This document shows positions 23,718-30,539 of a DNA stretch of 64,000 bases, in pieces. This DNA comes from a virus. The stretch covers positions 1 to 64,000 of the IMG/VR virus record IMGVR_UViG_3300020420_001038, one strand, 5' to 3'. The position numbers were made by a program, and so were the translations under genes. Within the stretch, counting starts at the first letter, position 1. Each line of letters begins with the position of its first letter. The notes beneath the pieces were generated by a model. The model was not told the DNA's origin and did no database searches. It was given only the letters and a program-made list of their open reading frames with translations.

Positions 23718-24384
23718 TGAATAAGTTGATAACTTCTTTTTTCCAGTCATCTGCATATTCACATTCTCTATACCCGTCGAACCATGGACCACCTTCGGTG
23801 TAGTGTAATATTTTTGGTTTGCCATCATCTGGTTCTTGGTACCAACCTACTAACCAATTATAATTGTGGGGCAAAGATCCTATCTCAGAGTCATCCAACC
23901 ATGTAAATCTATGCAAGAATTTAGGGGTTTGTTGGTTTAAAAAATCAGGCGTCAATATCTTATTTTTTGGATGTTCGCAGTTCCAAAGTACCATGCTACT
24001 CCAATTTTTTCTTGGATACACAGTTTGTACCTGTCCGTCCATTTTTGTTGTCTCTTTTGGTTTGTAATCGTGTTGCACACAAACAACTGCTTTACTAGGA
24101 TCACAATATTTTTCTAATTCATGACTAGGAATTTTCCATAAAAAATCACAGTCGCAAAAAACTGCCCAGCCTTTGAAGTCGTTAAGATAAGGAACAAAAA
24201 ATCTTGTAAATGTAAATTGTGTCGTTGCGAGTTTGTCAACTTCTCTAGTGTATATGCCCTGTTCACGCATTTCGTTTTGCTTTAAAGGATACACTTCCGC
24301 ATCCGGATCTCTACGCTTAATAGAATGTTCGCAAACTTGATATGCAATATCTTCTCGTGAATCCCAGCCTACATAAATCTTCAT
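23710..24384 (-). CDS. glycosyltransferase, GT-A fold
   Basis: The 224-residue protein starts MKIYVGWDSREDIAYQVCEHSI and has FCDCDFLWK (DxD site near residue 77), then WSSMVLWNCEHPKN and LPHNYNWLVGWY with KILHYTEGGPWF, which closely follow the GT8-like family of phage and bacterial glycosyltransferases. It is cytoplasmic. It continues the long leftward operon downstream of DeoD. Confidence 0.78.
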   Translation of the reverse strand: MKIYVGWDSREDIAYQVCEHSIKRRDPDAEVYPLKQNEMREQGIYTREVDKLATTQFTFTRFFVPYLNDFKGWAVFCDCDFLWKIPSHELEKYCDPSKAVVCVQHDYKPKETTKMDGQVQTVYPRKNWSSMVLWNCEHPKNKILTPDFLNQQTPKFLHRFTWLDDSEIGSLPHNYNWLVGWYQEPDDGKPKILHYTEGGPWFDGYRECEYADDWKKEVINLFSA

Positions 24385-24388
24385 AACT

Positions 24389-25081
24389 CTATTTAATTGC
24401 TCTTTTTAGTCTTTCTACATCATCTTGAAAGTACACTTCTTTGCATTTTTTATATGTCCATTCATCTCTTTTAAATACACCTTTACTTCTATTACGCATT
24501 CCTGTTTCATCTTTCATCTTTGTAATTCTTACTGTTATATCTCTTCTATACACAAATCTATCTATTGCTTTCGCTAATTCACCAGTCCATTGATCCACGT
24601 TCCAGTGCCAAAACATAGGTCCCCAAAAATATCCTAGTGCTTTGCGCCATTCTTTAGTAACGACAGGAGTAACGCATTGTTGTTTCTCATACCTATTATC
24701 TCTGCCGCAAAACATGGCCATACAGAAAATACCATCAGGATACTCCATTTTGGTCAAATCCAATTTCAAGTCCCAATCCTGTGTCTCAAATACTACTTCG
24801 TCTCCTGCCAACATATAGTAATCTGCTTCCGTGTTTTCACACATCTCGTTCCAACTAAGGATAGTGTTTTGATCGGGTCCTATTTCGTACTGCACAGATT
24901 TTCCATAAGTTGACTGCAGGTTTGTAAGTATATTTTTGTAAAACTTTAATTGGTTATCATCATCATTAAGATAATATTTTATAATAACATTTGATTTATT
25001 ATTAGCCATATCTAATGCACTTGTCACTAACTTTTCAAGATACTGCGGCCGGCCACGTGTTGGGATTGCTATACAAATCAT
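24389..25081 (-). CDS. glycosyltransferase family 2-like protein
   Basis: The 230-residue protein opens MICIAIPTRGRPQYLEKLV, the N-terminal strand of GT-A family 2 enzymes, and has SWNEMCENTEADYYMLAGDEVVF, where a DEV replaces the usual DxD. The C-terminal WHWNVDQWTGELAK block resembles the acceptor side. It probably transfers a sugar to a surface or phage glycan. The ATG overlaps the deoD stop as ATGA. Confidence 0.75.
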   Translation of the reverse strand: MICIAIPTRGRPQYLEKLVTSALDMANNKSNVIIKYYLNDDDNQLKFYKNILTNLQSTYGKSVQYEIGPDQNTILSWNEMCENTEADYYMLAGDEVVFETQDWDLKLDLTKMEYPDGIFCMAMFCGRDNRYEKQQCVTPVVTKEWRKALGYFWGPMFWHWNVDQWTGELAKAIDRFVYRRDITVRITKMKDETGMRNRSKGVFKRDEWTYKKCKEVYFQDDVERLKRAIK

Positions 25082-25764
25082 AGTTGAAGCACTGCCTCTA
25101 TCATGTGTGAAAAGCCTGTTTGCCTTTCTTCGGGGGACATATTTTTGTTTGAATCCTCAAAATGATCTGCAACTGTGTTTACTGATAATGCTTTACGATT
25201 GAATTGTGCGGCCAATGTGTATAACATATAAGTTTCCATTTCGACTGCTAATATACCATATGCTTGGTGATCGTGCCACCATGTTTCACTAGGTTGATAG
25301 AAATAATCATTAGATGTAATGCCACCAACATGGGCCTCGGGGCAAATATCTGAAAACTTTTTAAGTAATTGATAATCTGCACTTGGACTATATTGGAAGC
25401 CAGGGATTAAATTTTTGCCCATCGCACTGTCAGTACTTGCTGTTGTTGCCGCGACAATGTCTCCTACCTTAATGTGTTTTGCTATGCCTCCACAACTGCC
25501 TACTCTTATTATTTTTTGTACATCATAAAATTTAAAGAGTTCTGTAATATAAATTGAGTTACTTGGCATTCCCATACCGCCTGCCTGCACAGATATACGT
25601 TTACCATTGTAAGTGCCTGTAAAGCCTAAACAATTCCTCACACTGTTTACTTGTACAGGATTTTCAAAATAGGTTTCAGCAATCCATTTTGCTCTTAACG
25701 GATCTCCTGGTAGCAATACTGTATCTGCATAATCACCTTTTTTTGCTTCATTGTGTGGCGTCAT
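25078..25764 (-). CDS. deoD: purine nucleoside phosphorylase (DeoD type)
   Basis: The 228-residue protein is full length for hexameric DeoD, which cleaves purine (deoxy)nucleosides with phosphate. Phosphate and ribose ligands are present: H4, G20, R24, R43, R87 and S90, plus VEMET (E175, E177). In the base-binding loop TVADHF, the aspartate (D200) is kept but the serine usual before it is alanine (A199). R214 is kept. It would recycle purines from degraded host nucleic acid. It sits in a sugar/nucleotide operon downstream of uvsX. Confidence 0.9.
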   Translation of the reverse strand: MTPHNEAKKGDYADTVLLPGDPLRAKWIAETYFENPVQVNSVRNCLGFTGTYNGKRISVQAGGMGMPSNSIYITELFKFYDVQKIIRVGSCGGIAKHIKVGDIVAATTASTDSAMGKNLIPGFQYSPSADYQLLKKFSDICPEAHVGGITSNDYFYQPSETWWHDHQAYGILAVEMETYMLYTLAAQFNRKALSVNTVADHFEDSNKNMSPEERQTGFSHMIEAVLQL

Positions 25765-26317
25765 ATAATTCCTTCCAGTTTTTTACCCGCTTGCCATTCC
25801 AACCCTCACGATTGTATGGGTGATCCATCATAAACGTATTAAGGCCAACTTGTTCGCCTTGTATTGCATAATCAACTCGATCTTCGATCCAAATATAATT
25901 TTTACCTTTGTATCTTTCTTCGAGAATTTCTTTTTTTGGTTTTCTAAAATCTCCTGCACAATATATGTAATCAAACACATCGCCAAACAAGTGTTTTAGA
26001 TTGGCTTTACGCAATTGATGTGCATATTTGTCTTTGCCAATCATTGTGATAACCTCAAAACGCCAACCGTCTCTTGCAAATTTACTGACAAACTCCACAC
26101 TATCTTTGTATGCTGGAACAAATCCTAACACACCAGTTTCGTTAAATTTATGCACTAGTTCTAGTGCTTCGGTTTCATCTATGCCGTATCTTTTGGATTG
26201 TTCAAAATATTGATCGGTCTCAGGAAATCTAACGTATCCTTGCTCTTTCATCCAAATGTCAAAAGCAAAACACCAGTCTAGCAGTACGCCATCACAATCA
26301 GTTATTATTTTTTTCAT
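25748..26317 (-). CDS. HAD-superfamily phosphatase, copy 1
   Basis: The 189-residue protein has HAD motif I ITDCDGVLLDW (D8, D10), motif II near FEVITM, motif III lysine (FRKPKKEIL) and motif IV WIEDRVDYA. The cap between motifs I and II is helical. It could remove phosphate from a sugar phosphate or nucleotide. It is separated from a second HAD protein only by a nucleotidyltransferase, and the three overlap in reading frames, which points to one small pathway. Confidence 0.8.
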   Translation of the reverse strand: MKKIITDCDGVLLDWCFAFDIWMKEQGYVRFPETDQYFEQSKRYGIDETEALELVHKFNETGVLGFVPAYKDSVEFVSKFARDGWRFEVITMIGKDKYAHQLRKANLKHLFGDVFDYIYCAGDFRKPKKEILEERYKGKNYIWIEDRVDYAIQGEQVGLNTFMMDHPYNREGWNGKRVKNWKELYDATQ

Positions 26318-27035
26318 TGATTAATAATCTTTTTATTTCATCCCAAGTACCTAAGTCTACATAATCTTCAACATCAATTGCTTTAGAATTGTAGATTGGT
26401 GTTGAACAAATTTCTGTGTTTTCGACTGGTTGTTTAAGTGTAGACTTCTCCATAAAGTCCATACAAGATTTAAATGCTCTTCTCCTGAAGGCAAATGCAC
26501 ACCAAAAAGCATTAAATTGTTCTAAGTTTGTATCAGGTTTATCTTGATAATTTTTTATTATCTTATCATCATCTACGTATAATGCACCTTTTGTTTTTAA
26601 CACTTCATGATTAATTTCGTCTTTATATAAAAATGTAAATCCTGTCTCGGTTAATGAGGTTTTTACAAGTTCAAATAAATCTCCTCCATTCCTAAGTTTC
26701 ATTATAGTATCAGGCAGGAGAACTAAATTATATTCACCAAATAAATGACTTGCACTTTTAATTGCACCTGTGTATTCTTCCTCGTTTGGATTTTGATACA
26801 CAAAACTGATGTTGTATCTGTCTTTATATTTTGCTAGGTATGTTATTAATTCTGTTTTGTTTTCGTTTATTACAACTACGAAGTCGACATCTTTACGTCC
26901 ATAGTCTCTGAAAAAATTAAACGAGTAATCTATCAATGCTTCGTCATTATTAATTCTTAATATTTCTTTTGGATATGGTAAATTTAATCTTGTTCCTTTT
27001 CCTGCCGCTGGTAATATTACTGTAAGGTTACTCAT
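26298..27035 (-). CDS. sugar nucleotidyltransferase
   Basis: The 245-residue protein has the NTP-transferase signature PAAGKGTRLNLPYPKEIL (residues 9-26), LVLLPDTIM with a metal-binding aspartate, and DYVDLGTWDE near the end. It would couple an NTP to a sugar 1-phosphate and release pyrophosphate, giving an activated sugar. Flanking HAD phosphatases may make or trim the phosphorylated precursor, as in heptose or phosphonosugar routes; the exact sugar is unknown. Overlaps on both sides show co-translation. Confidence 0.82.
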   Translation of the reverse strand: MSNLTVILPAAGKGTRLNLPYPKEILRINNDEALIDYSFNFFRDYGRKDVDFVVVINENKTELITYLAKYKDRYNISFVYQNPNEEEYTGAIKSASHLFGEYNLVLLPDTIMKLRNGGDLFELVKTSLTETGFTFLYKDEINHEVLKTKGALYVDDDKIIKNYQDKPDTNLEQFNAFWCAFAFRRRAFKSCMDFMEKSTLKQPVENTEICSTPIYNSKAIDVEDYVDLGTWDEIKRLLINEKNNN

Positions 27036-27673
27036 TTTCTTAAAATTTCATGTATTTGTTTCCAATTACTTACTCTGATTACATCAGGATGATTGAAATC
27101 TTTATTGTATTCGTGGTCAATTAATATAGGCTTTAAACCGTATTTAAGGCCTGCTAGTGCGTTTTTTGGCTTGTCCTCGACCCAATATAGTCCGGTTCCA
27201 TGAAATTCTGCTAAAGCACTATCTTTGTCTGATCCTGTATCTAAAATATGATAATTGGTAAAAACATAACTGCCAAATAATTCGCCTAATCTTTTCTTTC
27301 TTAAAAGTTGTGCAGGTATGTCAGAAGTTTGAGATGTGATTGGAATAAAGGTCCAGCCTTCCGCGGCCAGTAACTTCACCCAAGTCTGTGAGTCGGGCAT
27401 AGGACATTGTGTTCCCATCCACGCACTTTTATTGAATTCTCTTATTTCTTTTCTTATTTCTGTTTTGGAAAGACCAAAACGTTCTGCCATTTCGTATGTG
27501 TCTTGTTTGTTGTCTATTAATGTATATGGATAAATTTTCTTTCCTGTGTATCCTTCTCCAACTTCGTTTTCAAAATATGAACGTTGAAGCATCCATTCTG
27601 TAAAATGGTTTTCCCATTCCAGTAATACACCATCTACGTCTGTAAGGATAATTCTATTATTTGATATTGGCAT
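27032..27673 (-). CDS. HAD-superfamily phosphatase, copy 2
   Basis: The 213-residue protein carries ILTDVDGVLLEWENHF (motif I), FIPITSQT (motif II-like), and YWVEDKPKNALAGLKYGL (motif IV). It is a paralogue of copy 1: both share the same motif spacing and the DHPYNREGW / DHEYNKDFN segment. It follows uvsY with a 17-base overlap, so sugar-phosphate chemistry is physically attached to the recombination operon. Confidence 0.8.
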   Translation of the reverse strand: MPISNNRIILTDVDGVLLEWENHFTEWMLQRSYFENEVGEGYTGKKIYPYTLIDNKQDTYEMAERFGLSKTEIRKEIREFNKSAWMGTQCPMPDSQTWVKLLAAEGWTFIPITSQTSDIPAQLLRKKRLGELFGSYVFTNYHILDTGSDKDSALAEFHGTGLYWVEDKPKNALAGLKYGLKPILIDHEYNKDFNHPDVIRVSNWKQIHEILRK

Positions 27674-28121
27674 CTTCCATTCCCGCTACTCTCAGTTTTA
27701 CAATGTTTGTAATTTGCCATTGCTTCTGATCTAGTCCTTTGGTGATGCCTAACCATTGATTTCTTAATAGAGCAAATTCATTTATTATCTTGTCCATGTC
27801 AACAACGTCCTGTTCGCCATCTACATATTTTTCAGCATCTCTGCTAGATAAGGCTCTGTTATAATTTTCCAAATATTTTTTGAATGCTTTTGATCTTGTC
27901 CTACGCAATTCTATATTTAGATATTCTAATATCGCTTCAATCTGCTGAAGTTGTGCAAATCTTTCTTCTACTATTCCTGGCAACGATGCAGATGCCTTTT
28001 CTAAATTTCCGTAAATTTTTACTTCTTGCTTGGCTTTTTGATATTCTTTTTCGAAATGTAATATGCAGTCTGGGATTTTGTCCAAACTTCTACTTACTTC
28101 ATTATACCAATTAATCTTCAT
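27657..28121 (-). CDS. uvsY: recombination mediator UvsY
   Basis: The 154-residue protein begins MKINWYNEVSRSLDKIPDCI and is helical and charged through ERFAQLQQIEAILEYLNIELRRTRSKAFKKYL, a close match in pattern to T4 UvsY, which loads UvsX on gp32-covered single-stranded DNA. Length is near that of T4 UvsY (137). The start at 28121 is chosen because the longer frame lacks family sequence. It is two genes downstream of uvsX, as in T4-like marine phages. Confidence 0.85.
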   Translation of the reverse strand: MKINWYNEVSRSLDKIPDCILHFEKEYQKAKQEVKIYGNLEKASASLPGIVEERFAQLQQIEAILEYLNIELRRTRSKAFKKYLENYNRALSSRDAEKYVDGEQDVVDMDKIINEFALLRNQWLGITKGLDQKQWQITNIVKLRVAGMEDANIK

Positions 28122-28353
28122 AACGATCGTCGTACTGTTCTTCTTCATCCTCTTGATCTTCGTAGAAAGTGTTGATCGCTTCTTCTAATTTTAGATCAAA
28201 CTCACCACAGGCTTTAATTTCGTCTTCTTCAACACCTATATCTTCAAGTGTTTTTATAAAATCAATTGCCGCATCTGCCTTTTGCTTCTCTGGCATGTAG
28301 TTGGATAAAGAACTCCATAAACGTTCGATGTCTTCGTGTGTCATTTCTGTCAT
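28111..28353 (-). CDS. acidic protein between uvsX and uvsY
   Basis: The 80-residue protein has a conserved looking helical N-terminus (EDIERLWSSLSNYMPEKQKADAAIDFIKTL) and a highly acidic C-terminus ending in a run of glutamate, aspartate and tyrosine. It overlaps both uvsX (ATGA) and uvsY (11 bases). A gene of this type occupies the same place in related marine phages in my recollection. It may bind the basic recombination proteins; that is inference. Confidence 0.65.
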   Translation of the reverse strand: MTEMTHEDIERLWSSLSNYMPEKQKADAAIDFIKTLEDIGVEEDEIKACGEFDLKLEEAINTFYEDQEDEEEQYDDRYED

Positions 28354-29393
28354 TCATTTGCCTCAGATTCTTTTGATAATTTATCAAAATCATCCATAAG
28401 CATGTCTAATTTGGGTCCAACCCAGGCTTTTCTAAATTCAATATGTTCTTTTTTGTCTGGTCCTACGTATTTTAATCTATTTCCTTGCTGTACTAGTATT
28501 CCTTTTTTCTCGAACAGGTCAACTAGTCCACTATAAGGATCCATTCCAGTATCATAAGGAATTTTGACTTGTACACTTTCAAAAGGTTTAGCATATCTTG
28601 TTTTCATCACTTTACAAGCGGCTCTTATACCCCTCACGTCAGATACTTTATTACCCTTTTCATCTTCTTTTAATTTTAACTTTTTCATTGCAACAACGAT
28701 ACTTGATGCATATATAAATCCTTGACCGCCCGATATCTTGTCATCTGGGTCAAACATGTCTTGTGATGCATATGTATGGTTGGTTGCTATCATGCCAACG
28801 TTCCATGAACCAAACATGTTTACACAGTTCCTTACAAGTGCTGTCAGTGCCTTTGGTTTACGACCTAGGTCACCTTTCATCTCACCTGCCTCAAACTGAT
28901 TTACGTCCGTTGGAGTCAACATCATGCCCAACGAGTCAATGACAAAAAGCACCTTTGGTGCACCTTCTTTGTCGTCAGCATGTTGTTCCTTGTACCCTTT
29001 CATGAATTCTGATACTGTTTTTGCTACATCATCGACCATTGATAAACTTAATTTTAGCAGTTTGTCTTCTGATGTGTCCACTTTAAGTGCCTGTAGCCAA
29101 GTTTCATCCAGTGCATTCTCAGTGTCGATCAATATTACAAATATGCCTTGATCCTGTGCATTCTTAATAATGTTGCCTGATGCTATGTAAGATTTACCAG
29201 CACCAGACTCACCGGCAAGTACTGTGACTTTGCCTAAGGGAATACCTTTTTTGAAATCTCCAGTCATCAAATAGTTCAATGCGTAGTTGCCTGTCGATAT
29301 CCAATCTGTTGGATCACTAAATCCAATTCCAAGTCCTTGTATAGACTTTGTTATACTTTTTCTAAATTTTGTTGCGTCAAATACTTTTGTCAT
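28350..29393 (-). CDS. uvsX: UvsX RecA-like recombinase
   Basis: The 347-residue protein forms filaments on single-stranded DNA and performs strand exchange in phage recombination-dependent replication. Walker A is GESGAGKS (61-68), the Walker B-like strand is VLFVIDSLG, and the DNA-binding loop region reads NHTYASQDMFDPDDKISGGQG. Length suits UvsX rather than RecA. It is the first gene of a long leftward unit that continues through uvsY into the HAD, nucleotidyltransferase, DeoD and glycosyltransferase genes without a visible terminator. Confidence 0.94.
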   Translation of the reverse strand: MTKVFDATKFRKSITKSIQGLGIGFSDPTDWISTGNYALNYLMTGDFKKGIPLGKVTVLAGESGAGKSYIASGNIIKNAQDQGIFVILIDTENALDETWLQALKVDTSEDKLLKLSLSMVDDVAKTVSEFMKGYKEQHADDKEGAPKVLFVIDSLGMMLTPTDVNQFEAGEMKGDLGRKPKALTALVRNCVNMFGSWNVGMIATNHTYASQDMFDPDDKISGGQGFIYASSIVVAMKKLKLKEDEKGNKVSDVRGIRAACKVMKTRYAKPFESVQVKIPYDTGMDPYSGLVDLFEKKGILVQQGNRLKYVGPDKKEHIEFRKAWVGPKLDMLMDDFDKLSKESEANE

Positions 29394-29404
29394 AATATCC
29401 TCTT

Positions 29405-29433
29405 ATTATATTACACAAGGCCTCAATAGTCAA
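29405..29433 (-). promoter_or_regulatory. sigma70-type promoter of uvsX
   Basis: TTGACT (29433-29428), a 17-base spacer and exact TATAAT (29410-29405) precede uvsX. The predicted start is about five bases before the ATG, so the nearby GAGG would lie mostly upstream of the transcript. Confidence 0.78.
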
Positions 29434-29446
29434 TATCAAGGCCTTG
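29416..29446 (-). terminator. hairpin between gp32 and uvsX
   Basis: CAAGGCCT (29416-29423) pairs with AGGCCTTG (29439-29446) around a 15-base loop. There is no T-run, so termination of gp32 mRNA is uncertain; it could instead protect the gp32 3' end. It overlaps the uvsX promoter. Confidence 0.5.
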
Positions 29447-29460
29447 GTAAAGTGTCAATG

Positions 29461-30444
29461 TTATTTTTGTTGTCTTGATCTAATAAGTTTCAAGATATCC
29501 TCTGCCCTTTTGGCACTATCACCTGTTGGTGCCGCTGGTTGAGGTGCTGTTTCTGGTGCTGGTGCAGTTTCTTTTACTTCAGCATTTACCGGATCAGCAG
29601 TACTTTCAACTGGTGCAGGTGTGTCTGCCTTAGGTAACGATTGTTGTGTACCTTGATAGGCCATACCTGCTGGTCTAAAGTATTGTCCATACTTCTCAAG
29701 ATCATACGCCTCACCATCCACAGATTTTTCAAATAATTCTTTAATTATTTTTACTTCTGCTTCAGTTGGTTCTTTTGGTCTGAAGTCATTTAGATTATGT
29801 AATCCAAATTTATCAATTGCACTTCTTTCTGCTTCTTCTAGTGCTCTTTCTCTTCTTGACCATTTTGATGTTGAGTAGTCAGCATATCCACCTTTAGTTG
29901 TCTTATTAATTCTAAAGTCAACACCTCTCACACTGTCAGTTGGCAATTCTTCCATTTCTGGATCAAGTAATGCCGCTCTGATTATGTTAAAGATCTGAGG
30001 TCCAATTATAAATCTTCTGATTGGATTCTCTGGTGTTGTGTCTTCCGCCAACGGATTAGTTACAACAAAACCTTGGAAAATATAACTTTTCTTTTTCCAA
30101 TATTTTCTGCCCATGTCTTCCATGCTCTTGTCTTTGAACCATGGTCTAACTTCCGTTAGTACTGGGCAAGTTTTGCCGTACATCTCCATACAAGGAACTT
30201 GCACAGTAACTGGTCTTGAATCTGTCTGACCTTTGATGCCTGCGAAAGGCAGTTTGATCATGTTTCTCTCAGTCCAGAAAAATGTGTTTGCTGTGTCCTT
30301 GTCTGGTAAAAATCTAACGACTGCTTCGTCGCCTTCTTTTATATTCCAGTGTGGATAAATGGCGTTGTCTCCGCCTGTTGATGAAGTGGAGCGATTCACT
30401 TCTTGAGATTTTAACTTCGCTCTTATTTCAGCCAATGTAGCCAT
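29461..30444 (-). CDS. gp32: single-stranded DNA-binding protein (T4 gp32)
   Basis: The 327-residue protein covers single-stranded DNA during replication and recombination. The N-terminal cooperativity region contains LAEIRAKLKSQE, the OB core contains YPHWNIKEGDEAVVRFLPDKD and WTERNMIKLPF, and the C-terminal tail is acidic and proline/alanine rich. The T4 zinc ligand series is reduced: only CMEMYGKTC is seen, without the Cx2C pair. Expression is supported by a very strong TTAGGAGG ribosome site and an upstream late box. Confidence 0.88.
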   Translation of the reverse strand: MATLAEIRAKLKSQEVNRSTSSTGGDNAIYPHWNIKEGDEAVVRFLPDKDTANTFFWTERNMIKLPFAGIKGQTDSRPVTVQVPCMEMYGKTCPVLTEVRPWFKDKSMEDMGRKYWKKKSYIFQGFVVTNPLAEDTTPENPIRRFIIGPQIFNIIRAALLDPEMEELPTDSVRGVDFRINKTTKGGYADYSTSKWSRRERALEEAERSAIDKFGLHNLNDFRPKEPTEAEVKIIKELFEKSVDGEAYDLEKYGQYFRPAGMAYQGTQQSLPKADTPAPVESTADPVNAEVKETAPAPETAPQPAAPTGDSAKRAEDILKLIRSRQQK

Positions 30445-30516
30445 AATGTAAGCCTCCTAATTTGCCTATGTTTGTGCCTAAATGTATATTAAGCATTAGT
30501 GCATAATATACAACTA

Positions 30517-30524
30517 TATTTATC
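30517..30524 (-). promoter_or_regulatory. late promoter box GATAAATA upstream of gp32
   Basis: The box lies about 72 bases before the gp32 ATG in a 95-base intergenic region. A weaker sigma70-like pair (TTGTAT, 16 bases, TAATAT at 30513-30486) lies between, so gp32 may have early and late promoters. Confidence 0.5.
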
Positions 30525-30539
30525 TAATGTCTAGTATTA

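Noticed and set aside
23710-23828. Longer start of the paralogous protein at 23828
   Set aside because: It would overlap the upstream glycosyltransferase by 119 bases, and the homologous part begins only after residue 38.
496-24384. Anti-host defence or toxin-antitoxin system in the accessory region
   Set aside because: Paired small genes were inspected (22825/23229, 6663/6776), but none shows toxin, nuclease or antitoxin motifs; carbohydrate and oxygenase functions explain most of the region.
29416-29446. Confident Rho-independent terminator after gp32
   Set aside because: The stem is good but no T-run follows on the minus strand, so only a hairpin of uncertain function is claimed.
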